A stretch of 64,000 nt of DNA from Saccharopolyspora spinosa NRRL 18395 (GTDB lineage Bacteria > Actinomycetota > Actinomycetes > Mycobacteriales > Pseudonocardiaceae): the NCBI RefSeq assembly GCF_000194155.1, contig NZ_GL877878.1, positions 1,202,287 through 1,266,286 of the forward strand. The letters run 5' to 3'. Shown piece after piece: positions 7,796 through 16,440 of the stretch; position 1 is the stretch's first letter; each line of letters begins with the position of its first letter. The notes beneath the pieces were generated by a model that worked only from the letters and a program-made list of their open reading frames with translations, had not been told where the DNA came from and did no database searches. A program made the position numbers and the translations under genes.

Positions 7796-8733
7796 ACACC
7801 GACACGACCGTCACGATGATCGGCGACCGCCCGGTGCTGCGCCTGCAACGCCTACTGCACCACCCACCGGAGAAGGTCTGGCGCGCCATCACCGACCCGA
7901 CCGAACTGACCCACTGGTTCCCAGCCCACATCGACTTCGACCAGCCGACCCCCGGCACACCGATGCACTTCACCTTCGAAGGATCGGACACCTCCGACGA
8001 CGGGGAGATCCTCGAAGCCGACCCACCGAAGGTCTTCACCTTCCGCTGGAACACCGACGTCATCCGCTGCGAACTGCTCCCGCACCCCGAAGGCTGCCTG
8101 CTGGTGTTCAGCCACACCCTGCGCGGACCCGACAGCGACCGCCCGTCCACCGCCCGCCACGCAGCCGGCTGGGACGCCTGCCTCGACAGCCTGACCGCCC
8201 GCCTCGAAGGCACGACCGCCGAATTCTCCATGCAGACCTGGTTCGAACGCGCCGAGGCCTACACCGAGCAATTCGGACTCTGCGAGGGAGAACTCCGCCC
8301 GACCGACAACGGCTGGACGATCCACTTCGAACGCGACTTCGTCCAACCACCCCAGCAGGTCTGGGCCCTCATCACCGGCGACAGCCACCCCACCACAGGC
8401 GACGAACCACCACTGCAGAGCACCCACGGATTCGGCCAGGCCGGCGCGCTCACCAACATCCAAGCCCCCAACGTCCTGGAATACGCCTGGCAACCAAACG
8501 GCACCGTGCGATTCCAGCTCCGCGACCAGAACCCCATCGGCACCCGACTGACACTGACCCACACCCTGCCCGCCACCCAGGCCACCGAACGCGCCACCCT
8601 GCTGGCGGCATGGCAGGTCTACCTCGAGATCGTGTTCGCAGCCCTGCACGGCGACATCCGCTGCCCCTGGCCCACCGACCGCACCGAACAACTGCGCGAG
8701 CACTACGCACAACACCTGCGGGACACACCGTGA
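7792..8733 (+). CDS. Tandem SRPBCC (AHSA1-like) domain protein
   Basis: 313 residues made of two START-like halves. The first (about 10-150) has HHPPEKVWRAITDPTELTHW and HFTFEGSDTSDDGEILEADP. The second (about 165-300) has FVQPPQQVWALITGDSHP and VLEYAWQPNGTVRFQL. Each is an AHSA1-type hydrophobic-pocket fold that binds a small ligand. Duplication in one chain is common in ArsR-linked members. ATG 7792 overlaps the ArsR stop (ATGA), so the pair is co-translated. Ligand unknown; it may sense or sequester what the ArsR protein responds to. Confidence 0.88.
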   Translation: MNTDTTVTMIGDRPVLRLQRLLHHPPEKVWRAITDPTELTHWFPAHIDFDQPTPGTPMHFTFEGSDTSDDGEILEADPPKVFTFRWNTDVIRCELLPHPEGCLLVFSHTLRGPDSDRPSTARHAAGWDACLDSLTARLEGTTAEFSMQTWFERAEAYTEQFGLCEGELRPTDNGWTIHFERDFVQPPQQVWALITGDSHPTTGDEPPLQSTHGFGQAGALTNIQAPNVLEYAWQPNGTVRFQLRDQNPIGTRLTLTHTLPATQATERATLLAAWQVYLEIVFAALHGDIRCPWPTDRTEQLREHYAQHLRDTP

Positions 8734-8790
8734 GACCGGAGCGCGGATAATCCTCTGCCCGCCGAAACAGCACCTACCTAGGCTCGCCGA

Positions 8791-8883
8791 GTGCGACGCA
8801 CCACCATCATCGGCGACATCCACGGCTGCTCCGCGGAATTTTCTCCTACGCCCGCAACCGGCTGGAAACCGCAGAGGGGCTGA
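8791..8883 (+). pseudogene. Stub of a metallophosphoesterase gene
   Basis: From GTG 8791 the frame reads RRTTIIGDIHGCSAE, the GDxHG metal-binding start of PP1/ApaH-like phosphoesterases, then loses homology and stops after 30 codons. TAGGCT at 8779-8784 is well placed for a leaderless start. Only the promoter and first 16 codons of the original gene survive. Confidence 0.65.
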
Positions 8884-9004
8884 ACACACCCCAATCGCCC
8901 AGCTGAATCACCGCCGACCAGCCCCAACGACCCCGCAGAAAGACACCTAGGATCTTCGGCGTTCCCGAACCCGAGCAACTCAACCGGTTGGAGGAGTACC
9001 CGCG

Positions 9005-9334
9005 ATGATCTTCATTACCGCCAAGTTCCGAGTCCGCCCCGAACACGCCGACCAGTGGCCGCAGATCGCCGCCGAATTCACCCAGGCGACCCGCGCCGAA
9101 CCCGGCTGCCTCTGGTTCGACTGGTCCCGCAGCCTCGACGACCCCAACGAATACGTCCTGGTCGAAGCCTTCCGCGACGACGAAGCCGGCGCCGAGCACG
9201 TCCAGTCCGAACACTTCAAGAAGGCACAGCAGACACTGCCCCCGCACCTCGCCGAAACCCCACGGATCATCAACACGACCCTGGCCCAGCAGGACTGGTC
9301 CCTGCTGGGCGAAATGGCCGTACCCGAAAACTGA
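9005..9334 (+). CDS. Antibiotic biosynthesis monooxygenase (ABM) domain protein
   Basis: 109 residues of the dimeric alpha/beta-barrel ABM fold: IFITAKFRVRPEHADQWPQI, EPGCLWFDWSRSLDDPNEYV, EAFRDDEAGAEHVQSEHFKK. Such small proteins oxidise quinol-type substrates or degrade heme without cofactors; the substrate here is unknown. A strong ribosome-binding site (GGAGGAG) lies 8 bases before the ATG. A hairpin terminator follows directly. Confidence 0.9.
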   Translation: MIFITAKFRVRPEHADQWPQIAAEFTQATRAEPGCLWFDWSRSLDDPNEYVLVEAFRDDEAGAEHVQSEHFKKAQQTLPPHLAETPRIINTTLAQQDWSLLGEMAVPEN

Positions 9335-9342
9335 ACCGCCCA

Positions 9343-9375
9343 GGGGGCGGGCACGAAACCACCGCACCCGCCCCC
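9343..9375. terminator. Hairpin terminator after the ABM gene
   Basis: GGGGGCGGG (9343-9351) pairs with CCCGCCCCC (9367-9375). It sits between convergent genes and may serve both strands. Confidence 0.6.
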
Positions 9376-9383
9376 CAACGCCA

Positions 9384-9686
9384 TCAGCCCGACGACCGCG
9401 CCAGACCCACCAGCAGCGCAGCGACCAAACCAGGCCGCGACCAATTGGGACAGAGCCCGGTCGGCAACTCCACGACCTCGATCTCATCCCACACCACCGA
9501 CGCCGAGACCAACTCCGGCAACCGATCAAAAGTCACCGGCACCCCCCGCCACGCCGCCGCCCGCACACCCTGCCCACCGCCAACCGGATTGCTCAGCCGC
9601 AACAGCGAAACCGCCTCCGCGGCCCGCCACGCAAAACAGTCGTGGAACAACTCCTCCCGCGCGGAGTCCGAAGTCAACTCCAACAT
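9384..9686 (-). CDS. Hypothetical protein, about 100 residues
   Basis: Read from ATG 9686, the chain has believable protein composition (SAREELFHDCFAWRAAEAV, VPVTFDRLPELVSAS, VWDEIEVVELPTGLCPNWSR) but no family is recognised. It could be the C-terminal part of a longer gene, because the frame stays open upstream without protein-like content. Convergent with the ABM gene across a terminator. Confidence 0.45.
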   Translation of the reverse strand: MLELTSDSAREELFHDCFAWRAAEAVSLLRLSNPVGGGQGVRAAAWRGVPVTFDRLPELVSASVVWDEIEVVELPTGLCPNWSRPGLVAALLVGLARSSG

Positions 9687-9738
9687 GGGGCGTGAGTAGC
9701 AGCCGAACAAGATCCTCCGGTAAGAGCTGGAGGGCTGA

Positions 9739-9910
9739 TCACTGCGCATCGAGCTGATCTCGGTCGTGGTCGTCGGCCTCAAGGATTGCTTCGTAGGAGG
9801 CGGGGTTCCACCAGCGGGCGATGGCGGTGTCGAAGAGGTGACGGAGGTCGTCGGGTTCGAGGGCGTCGACCTCGACTTGGACGAGCTGGCCGTGCTCAGC
9901 GACGAACCGT
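9739..9910 (-). pseudogene. C-terminal remnant of an unrecognised gene
   Basis: One minus-strand frame reads APRFVAEHGQLVQVEVDALE followed by LRHLFDTAIARWWNPASYEA and stops at 9739. It has normal actinobacterial codon bias but no start and no upstream continuation. It looks like the last 60 residues of a larger protein, possibly from a mobile element. Confidence 0.4.
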
Positions 9911-10068
9911 GGCGCGCGGGAGTCGGTAGCCTTTCCGGGCTGGGGCGGCAGATCGTATTCGCGGAATGGTTATCGGTGCGCTGGTGCCAATGTCCGGTGT
10001 CAGTTGCACGGATGACCGGACTCGTATGCACGTCTGGTTTCCGGGCAGGGCTGCCGAGTTCCGTAGGA

Positions 10069-10548
10069 TCACGTTTTCGATGCTTTGGCCGCCAGCGACG
10101 GGCGGACCAGGCCGGTAACCAGAACGACTAGCGCGACCAGCAAGAGCGCTGCGTCGATCGCGTGACCGGTTTCCCAGCTCGTGCGCAGCCCCGGAAAACC
10201 CGGCGGGACCCGCGGCCGTGCCGAGATAAAGGCATCGTTGACCGGAGACACCACGACGAACCACAGCAGCAGCACCAATCCCTGGATCACCGACGACACG
10301 GAAACGGGAACGAACAGGGCGCGGTTGCGGCGGACCAGTATCGCGAGAGCCACGCTCGTCAACAGCGCGCCTACCTCCACCACAGCCCCGACGGTGCCAA
10401 AAAACGGGTACAGCGAGGTGTTCAACCGGGTATAGAGCTCCGGCGGATACCCCAGCTTCGGAGCCATCTCAAGCACGTGCGCGAACAGCAACCCCAGGCT
10501 CAGCGCGAGCAGAACGACTGAGCCCACAGCCAGAATCCGAGGCACCAT
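10069..10548 (-). CDS. Four-helix membrane protein, DUF1772-like
   Basis: 159 residues with hydrophobic segments at about 5-25, 48-70, 80-100 and 132-152. The order (N-terminal helix, NTSLYPFFGTVGAVVEVGAL, a helix ending VVVSPVNDAF, then WETGHAIDAALLLVAL) matches the DUF1772 pattern of small integral membrane proteins of unknown role. It stands alone, with no partner gene and no clear promoter. Confidence 0.75.
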   Translation of the reverse strand: MVPRILAVGSVVLLALSLGLLFAHVLEMAPKLGYPPELYTRLNTSLYPFFGTVGAVVEVGALLTSVALAILVRRNRALFVPVSVSSVIQGLVLLLWFVVVSPVNDAFISARPRVPPGFPGLRTSWETGHAIDAALLLVALVVLVTGLVRPSLAAKASKT

Positions 10549-10722
10549 TGCCCAATTGTTTCATGTGGACTGTCGCCACGTGTCTCGGCGAACACCGGGA
10601 AAGCGACGTTCACGCGGGTGGGCGAGGCAAACATCGCCGTGTAGTCCGGGTCGGGCGAGTACAGCGTCCACTTGCGGCCGTGCCGTCGAGGCCCCGCAGC
10701 GGCCCCCGCGTCGGGCGAGACG

Positions 10723-11325
10723 CTAGCCAGTTCGACCAGTCCAGCGTTTCGAGTCCCGCGCGAACACTTCGCGGTGCCGCAACGCACGGTGCAGCGCCTC
10801 CAGGACGCACAGCGCGTAGGCGTGCTTGTCCACGCACCCTGGTTCCAGATCCTCGCCAGCGGTCACGAGTTTGCGCCACGAGCCCACCACCAGGTCCTCG
10901 CGGATCTCGCTGATGCGGACCTTCTTGCGGCCGATCAGCTCGGGCAACTCGGCCACCGCGTCCAGCACCGGCTGGCCGGCCGGTGTCGCCCCGAACGGGA
11001 TGGCCTCGGCCAACAGCGGCAGAAACGGCCGCACCACCGCCCACCGGGACACCGTCACCGTGGCATCGAACAGGGCTTTCGAGGTCTCCACCCGCGTCCA
11101 GGCCCGCGCCGCCAAAAACTCGTCCACCTCGTCGGCGGCATCGGCGAAGTCCCGGTAGCCGAACTCGCGGCGAATCTCCGCCGTGTGCTCCCACTGGGTG
11201 GCCTGTCTTTCGGCGTAGGACTTCACACACGACGGGTCGGCGATCTCCAACTGTTCCGCCAGAAAGTCCACCACCACGGTGGGCACGTCCAGCGGATCCG
11301 CCAGGAACGTCCCCAAATACCGCAC
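10723..11325 (-). pseudogene. Tn3-family transposase fragment (N-terminal and middle)
   Basis: The 200-residue open stretch starts with RYLGTFLADPLDVPTVVVDF, then YAERQATQWEHTAEIRREFG, the N-terminal DUF4158 region of Tn3 TnpA. After an apparent internal deletion it ends with AYALCVLEALHRALRHREVF. The catalytic DDE half and the terminal inverted repeats are not seen. The residual open frame may be called as a gene, but it is a transposon relic. Confidence 0.75.
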
Positions 11326-11399
11326 CGTCGAAAGCTGAAGGCTGAATCCGAGACGGTTGTGCTGGCCACGATGCCGCCGGACCAGCTCACGGTCGGCTG

Positions 11400-11806
11400 C
11401 TACTCACACCCCAACATGCCATCCCTGCGCCAGCGCACCGATTCCCGCGCCCCAGGCTCCGCAGAAGGAGGGAGCCAGATCCGCCAAACTCTGCCGACAT
11501 CCGGCAACGCCCCAGCGAGATACACCAGCCGCCGCACCGCCAGATACTCCACAGCAGCCTCCGTGATCACCGCACCGCCATACGAATGCCCGCACAGCAC
11601 CACCGGCCCGGACACCGCATCCAGGACCTCCCGCACATGCCCGGCATCATCGTGCAGATCACCAGCAGCATCGCGAATACCACCGAACCCACTGGGCAAG
11701 TCCGCAACCATGCACCCCACCCCGAATCCGCCAGACCAGCAACGACATCACGCCACGACCACGGCCCGAGGAAATTGCCGTGCACCAGCAGCACCGTCGC
11801 CACCAT
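11400..11806 (-). pseudogene. Truncated, frameshifted alpha/beta hydrolase
   Basis: From ATG 11806: VLLVHGNFLGPWSWRDVV (oxyanion-hole region), then a frame change to CMVADLPSGF..., GPVVLCGHSYGGAVITEAAV (nucleophile elbow) and VRRLVYLAGALPD, after which homology ends. The C-terminal acid and histidine are lost. It was related to EstC-like esterases. Confidence 0.75.
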
Positions 11807-11903
11807 GCCCGAAGCCCAGGCCTCAGAACCCACCAAGCACGCGACGTTCACCCAGCGCTGACCACCGCCGAGGAAGTGCAGCAACCGCATACGACGCCGG
11901 GCA

Positions 11904-12419
11904 TCAAGACTCGAACCGCAACGGCGTCAACTGCTCGATGTCATGACGCAAACGCAGCTCAGCCACCGCAGCACGATCCACACCACCCGGTGCATCCAGG
12001 ATCTCCAACAACTCCTCGAAATACCGCTCATGATTCGAAGGCGGCGAAGACTGGAAGAACATCCGTGCCACCACATCACCCCGATTGGCGAAAGCATGCG
12101 GACAACCAGGCGGGACGAACATGACACTGCCCGGACCAGCACGACACACCCGCTGACCCGACTCGCCCTCCCACTCCGACCAACCATCCCCGTCGCGAAC
12201 TACTGGCTCGAACGCCAACACCTCCAGCTCACCCTCCAGCACGTAGAACAACTCCTCGCTGCGGGCATGCACATGCGCACCAACATCGAAACCGGGCGGC
12301 ACCACCACCTCGAAACTCGACGCCGCCATCGAATGCGCCCCGGTGACCTTGAAGGTCACATCCTGCGCACCCGTGACGATGCGCTTCCCATCACCAGGCG
12401 GAACGACGAAACCCTCCAT
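11904..12419 (-). CDS. Cupin monooxygenase, probable THN-to-flaviolin oxidase (MomA-like)
   Basis: 171 residues, single cupin domain. Motif 1 GAHVHARSEELFYVLEGELE carries His49, His51 and Glu55/56; motif 2 FVPPGCPHAFAN carries His108. Cupins of this size next to rppA-type PKS genes oxidise 1,3,6,8-tetrahydroxynaphthalene to the quinone flaviolin (MomA family), which fits the operon order rppA - P450 - cupin. ATG 12419 was chosen, with AGGTG upstream and 31 bp after the P450 stop; the longer frame only reads back into the P450. It is the last gene of the pigment operon. Confidence 0.85.
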   Translation of the reverse strand: MEGFVVPPGDGKRIVTGAQDVTFKVTGAHSMAASSFEVVVPPGFDVGAHVHARSEELFYVLEGELEVLAFEPVVRDGDGWSEWEGESGQRVCRAGPGSVMFVPPGCPHAFANRGDVVARMFFQSSPPSNHERYFEELLEILDAPGGVDRAAVAELRLRHDIEQLTPLRFES

Positions 12420-12450
12420 CAACCCAGCACCTTCCCTGAACCAACAACGA

Positions 12451-13659
12451 TTACCAGGCCACTGGCAGATCGACCGGACCACGGATCATGACGTCCCGCC
12501 GCCACCGCACCTCATCCGGCGAAACCGCCAACCGAAGCCGGGGGAGACGATCCAACAACACCCCCAGCAGAACCTGCGCCTCCATCCGCGCCAACAACGG
12601 ACCCACGCAGTAATGCGGACCGTGCCCGAAAGCCAGATGCGGAACCTCCGCACGATCCAGATCCACCCGCTCCGGATGCGGGAACACCTCCGCATCCCAA
12701 TTAGCCGCCACATATGAGATGTGCACGACATCCCCAGCCCGGATCCGCACACCCCGAATCACGACATCCTCGGTGGCAACCCGCGGCTGCCCCACACCGC
12801 GCTTATGCGGAACGAAGCGCAGCAGTTCCTCCACCGCATTCGGAATCAGCCCCGGCTCAGCCACCAACCGCTCCCACAAACCCGCCTCGGTCAACAGCAC
12901 GTACAACATGCTCGAACTGTTGTAGCGCACCGCATGCCACCCGTTCAGCGACACCAGCACCACCAACGCACCCAGTTCCTCATCACCGATCTCGCCACGA
13001 TCACGAGCATCCGCCAGCACCGTCACCAGATCATCACGCGGCCACGCACGACGGCGCGCCACCAACTTCTGGAAGTACTCGTACAACTCATCCTTGATCC
13101 GACCGTTGCGGGCAACCTCCGCCTCGTTACGAGCCATGCTGAACAACGTCTCCGCGCACCACATCAACCAGGACCGGTCAGCCACCGGAATGCCCACGAC
13201 CTCACCGATCATCGTCATCGGAAACGGCGCCACCACGTGCTCGACCAGGTCAGCAGGCCGCCCCGCAGCCACCAGCGCATCCACCCGCTCGGCCACCACC
13301 TGCTCGGCACGCACCCGCAACCGCTCGACGTTGCGCTGCGCGAACACCTTCGCCGCCACCCGCCGGATCCGCGCATGCTCAGGCGGATCCGAATAGCTCA
13401 CCGCCCGATCCAACGGGATGACGTGCTTGGTCATCCGCGGAAACGGCCGACCCGCGATCGCCGCCCGGCTGAACCTCGGATCCGAGGTGACGAACTTGAC
13501 GTCCTCGTACCGCGTCACCAACCACGCCTCGCCCTCACCGAAGCGCATCCGGATCCGGGCCACCGGCTCCTCCCGGAGGAACTCGGCCAGATCCGGGTCG
13601 AAACCCACCCCGGAAATGTTCGGCGGATCGTAGGACCGAAGAGGGCACCCATCCGACAT
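12451..13659 (-). CDS. Cytochrome P450, probable flaviolin/THN-coupling enzyme
   Basis: 402 residues. The heme loop FGHGPHYCVGPLLARMEA puts the thiolate ligand at Cys351; the K-helix EELLRF and the C-helix segment DPPEHARIRRV are standard. The I-helix reads VSLNGWHAVRYNSSSM and lacks the usual Gly-x-Asp/Glu-Thr proton-relay. CYP158-type enzymes that couple flaviolin also have an unusual I-helix. ATG 13659 overlaps the rppA stop (TGATG), so the two are translationally coupled. With the cupin it should turn THN/flaviolin into dimeric or polymeric red-brown pigment. Confidence 0.9.
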   Translation of the reverse strand: MSDGCPLRSYDPPNISGVGFDPDLAEFLREEPVARIRMRFGEGEAWLVTRYEDVKFVTSDPRFSRAAIAGRPFPRMTKHVIPLDRAVSYSDPPEHARIRRVAAKVFAQRNVERLRVRAEQVVAERVDALVAAGRPADLVEHVVAPFPMTMIGEVVGIPVADRSWLMWCAETLFSMARNEAEVARNGRIKDELYEYFQKLVARRRAWPRDDLVTVLADARDRGEIGDEELGALVVLVSLNGWHAVRYNSSSMLYVLLTEAGLWERLVAEPGLIPNAVEELLRFVPHKRGVGQPRVATEDVVIRGVRIRAGDVVHISYVAANWDAEVFPHPERVDLDRAEVPHLAFGHGPHYCVGPLLARMEAQVLLGVLLDRLPRLRLAVSPDEVRWRRDVMIRGPVDLPVAW

Positions 13660-14765
13660 CAACGACCTCCCAACGACGGGACGGACTCACTCCGAGGACG
13701 GACGAACGACACCTGCGGATCCGGCAACCAACTGCCGACCGCCATCTCCGCGCTGATACCAGGACCGAAACCCGCGATCAGTCCACGCGCCCGGGCAGTC
13801 AGCGAATCCTCGTCGAACATCCGCAACAACGCATCGAGCACGACACCGCTGGCGATGTTGCCGTACTCGGTGAGCGTCGCCCGGCTGAACCGGAACGCCA
13901 CCGGCGGCACCCCCAGGAACTTCGTGAGATCATCGAGGATCCGGGGCCCGCCAGCGTGGACGATGTAGAAGTCCAGGCCGGCGACATCCCACCGATGACG
14001 ATCCACCAATGCGCGCAGCGCGGGCGCCAGCGGCTTCATCGTCGTCGGCACCCGCTTGTCCAACCGGAAGTGGAAACCCGTGTCCTTGACCTGGTAGGAA
14101 ATCCAATCCTCGGTGTCCGCGATGATCGCCGAGGCGTTGCGCTCCAGGAGAACCCCGCTACCACCGGCACCCCGCACAACAGCAGCGGCGACCGCATCAC
14201 CGAACAGCCCGTTGGACAACAACGAACCGATGTCGTGGTCGTCGGGCTGGTAGCACAACGAGCAGAACTCGCAAGCGATGATCAGGGCGTTCGAGTCGGG
14301 GTAGGCGGTGCAGAAGTCGTGGGCGCGGTTGATCGCCGCACCGCCCGCGGCGCACCCGAGCTGGGCGATCGGCAACTGCCGGGTGTCGTGGCGGAACCCC
14401 ATCGAGTTGATCAGCCACGACGTCAGCGACGGCATCATGAACCCGGTGCACGACACGTACACCAGCAGGTCGATGTCCTCCACGCGCAATCCGGAGTTGG
14501 TCAGGGCCTGGGCCACGACGGCGGGCACGCGCTGCTTGGCGTGCTCCTCGTAGATCCTGTTGCGCGCCTCGAACCCCGGGTGCTGCAGCGTTTCGGAGAT
14601 GGGGCGGATGAGGTGGCGCTTGCGGACCCCGGTGTTGCTGATCAACCGCAGAACCAGGGGGAGTTGTGGATGGTCGGCGTGGACACGTCGGGCGAGTTCG
14701 AGGGTTTCCTCCGCCGTGATGACATGTTCGGGCACTGCAACCGCCGGTCTGCACAGGACTGCCAC
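13659..14765 (-). CDS. rppA: Type III polyketide synthase RppA (1,3,6,8-tetrahydroxynaphthalene synthase)
   Basis: 368 residues. Counting from GTG 14765, the catalytic triad falls at Cys138 (AQLGCAAGGAA), His270 (YIVHAGGP) and Asn303 (YGNIASG), with Cys106 (VSCTGF) and Tyr224 also present. To my knowledge these are the same numbers as in the studied Streptomyces RppA, which supports this start; GGAGG lies 5 bases before it. The enzyme condenses five malonyl-CoA units to THN, the precursor of flaviolin and diffusible red/brown pigments. It is the first gene of a three-gene operon with the P450 and cupin, and its 5' region is about 0.4 kb from the dif-like site. Confidence 0.95.
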   Translation of the reverse strand: MAVLCRPAVAVPEHVITAEETLELARRVHADHPQLPLVLRLISNTGVRKRHLIRPISETLQHPGFEARNRIYEEHAKQRVPAVVAQALTNSGLRVEDIDLLVYVSCTGFMMPSLTSWLINSMGFRHDTRQLPIAQLGCAAGGAAINRAHDFCTAYPDSNALIIACEFCSLCYQPDDHDIGSLLSNGLFGDAVAAAVVRGAGGSGVLLERNASAIIADTEDWISYQVKDTGFHFRLDKRVPTTMKPLAPALRALVDRHRWDVAGLDFYIVHAGGPRILDDLTKFLGVPPVAFRFSRATLTEYGNIASGVVLDALLRMFDEDSLTARARGLIAGFGPGISAEMAVGSWLPDPQVSFVRPRSESVPSLGGR

Positions 14766-15177
14766 CAATGCCTCCAGAAGTACGAGCGCACGGGTCTTTC
14801 TGTCGTGGAGTGGACTGGGTTCGCCGTTCATCATCCGGCGGGGGCGGCATCGCGGCGACCTGCCGGAGCACCGTTTCCCCCGGCATAACCACTGATGGAG
14901 GGATTTCAGCCTTGGACGCAAGGGGAGTGGCGTCGAGATCGGCGGTCGGTCGCCGGGCAGCGATGGGCACGAACCAACCCGGTGTGCAGCCCAGCTGATC
15001 TCGGCGCACTGCTCGAAAGGGTGCCGACGCAACAGAATCGTCGAGACGGACCGCTGGCGTCGGCGGCAGTGGTGCCCGTCGATGTTGCACGACTTCGTGG
15101 CGTCGACCCGAAACCCACGGACGTGTCCGGCTGGAGGAGGGCTGCGGTCGAACCTCTCATCAGCTCCCGAATCTATT
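14766..15177. other. Upstream region of rppA, no gene seen
   Basis: The rppA frame stays open to 15032 but the extra residues are not protein-like. No clear -10/-35 pair is visible on the minus strand. The rppA promoter must lie in this stretch, between the PKS gene and the dif-like site. Confidence 0.5.
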
Positions 15178-15205
15178 ACTTAACATAATGTACATTATCG
15201 GCGTT
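15178..15205 (-). other. dif: Probable dif site (XerC/XerD chromosome-dimer resolution)
   Basis: Read on the minus strand, the 28 bp are: lead AA, left arm CGCCGATAA, centre TGTACA, right arm TTATGTTAAGT. Compared with the actinobacterial dif consensus as I remember it (TTsrCCGATAA, TVNACA, TTATGTCAAGT), only the first two bases and one base of the right arm differ. The arms also align with E. coli dif. The core ATAATGTACATTAT is a perfect 14-bp palindrome in a GC-rich setting. An ordinary repressor operator is the main alternative. If it is dif, the replication terminus is here. Confidence 0.75.
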
Positions 15206-15829
15206 TGATCGAGCTGCGGCGACGAGCCCAGAAGGGCCTTGTTGCGCCTCGTCGGCTCTGGTCACTGGCCACATCGGACATCGACTGGCGTTGTGTCGAT
15301 GAGCTGGACGACGCGACTTCATACTGGGCGCCGACGGGACCTGCCGATGACGCATCCGGACGCGAACCCTGAAGGCGCGTCGCAATGAGTCGACGCCTGT
15401 GGCGCTTCGTTCTCGCAGTCGTCGCGCGGATGGCCGAGCTCGACGAGCCAGCTGATGGCGCGACATGTCGACCAGGCCAAGCTCTCCCGCAGCAAACAGG
15501 CTTGCTTCTCCCAGGGACCCTGTGTCCGTCCAGCAACCTATTAACGTCACAGTGACAAAACTGGGCGGTCGAACGTAGGGCTCATCTACAGCATCGATGG
15601 AGCCGGCTCGATCCACGAAGATCCAAATGATCTACGGCGGGCCGATCCTGATTCGCCAGGAAGCCTACGACGTTGGAGCGACTTTGCCGCATGATCGACC
15701 GACAGGCGCGCGATGCGCCGTCGTCGGAGAAGCAGCTTGTAGGAGCATCCATTCGTGACAGAAGTTGATCAGCATGGGTGGGTACCCGCCATCCCCCGCG
15801 AAGGCCCCTGGTGCACCCCTGTAGGCCCT
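15206..15829. other. Non-coding stretch beside dif
   Basis: No frame on either strand has protein-like composition. It contains no recognisable RNA gene. It separates the dif-like site from the long palindrome. Confidence 0.5.
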
Positions 15830-15871
15830 TCTCCGTTTGATGGATAATCAACATTATCCATCAAACGGAGA
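15830..15871. repeat. 42-bp inverted repeat with dif-like symmetry
   Basis: Two perfect 19-bp arms (TCTCCGTTTGATGGATAAT and its complement) separated by CAAC. The inner part can be read as 11+6+11: TTGATGGATAA, TCAACA, TTATCCATCAA, the same geometry as a Xer site and sharing GATAAT..ACATTAT with the dif-like site 0.6 kb away. It could equally be a large operator, a terminator-like hairpin or the end of a mobile element. Confidence 0.85.
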
Positions 15872-16059
15872 GAACTTCCGTTGCACTGTCCAATGAATCC
15901 AAGGCATCCCTTCCACGCGCCGCATGCGTTTTGGCGCGTTGGTTGTCTGTGACGCGCGGCGAGTAGCCCAGTCCCCCTAGAGTCCCCCTCATGCCGTGCT
16001 GAGCGTGCACCTCTCCCCCGGCCCACCAGTCTGCGGTCCCCTGATGGTGCGTGCCACCG

Positions 16060-16440
16060 CCCCCTGGTTCCGGCGACGGCCTCGAACACGCATTCCTCTC
16101 CGACTCTACTTGGTGCCCCAGACCGGCTTCAGCACCTCCCAGGCGGGCATGCTGTTCACGATCTACGGGCTCGTCGTCGCGATGGCCTACCCGATGATCG
16201 TCTTCGGGTTCGTCGTGTGGATCTCCTACGCCGCCCCGCAGAACCGGCTGTCCTCGACCATGTGTTGGTTCTGGTGCTCGTGTACTCGCTCGGCGTCGGC
16301 GTCTTCGGCTTCTACCTGTCAAGCCTGGCGATCCCGTGGCGGTGACCACCCTCTCCAGCGCGATCGCGTTCGTCGCCGTCGCCCGCGCCTGCGGCCACCA
16401 GGAGGCCTACCTGCCCGGCCTGGCGATTCGCCGCATCAGC
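16060..16440 (+). pseudogene. Chained fragments of membrane-transporter genes
   Basis: Three scraps follow each other in different frames: LVPQTGFSTSQAGMLFTIYG then LVVAMAYP (an MFS-type first helix); MIVFGFVVWISYAAPQ followed by VLVLVLVYSLGVGVFGFYL (hydrophobic helices ending at a stop near 16344); and VTTLSSAIAFVAVARACG. None forms a whole protein. This is deletion-joined debris. Confidence 0.5.

Noticed and set aside
12721..13968. A 415-residue plus-strand frame opposite the P450 and PKS
   Set aside because: His/Arg/Pro-rich shadow; both minus-strand genes have complete catalytic motifs.
15185..15198. The ATAATGTACATTAT palindrome as a simple PadR/TetR operator of rppA
   Set aside because: Possible, but it is 0.4 kb from rppA and the asymmetric flanks match dif arms, so the Xer interpretation is preferred.
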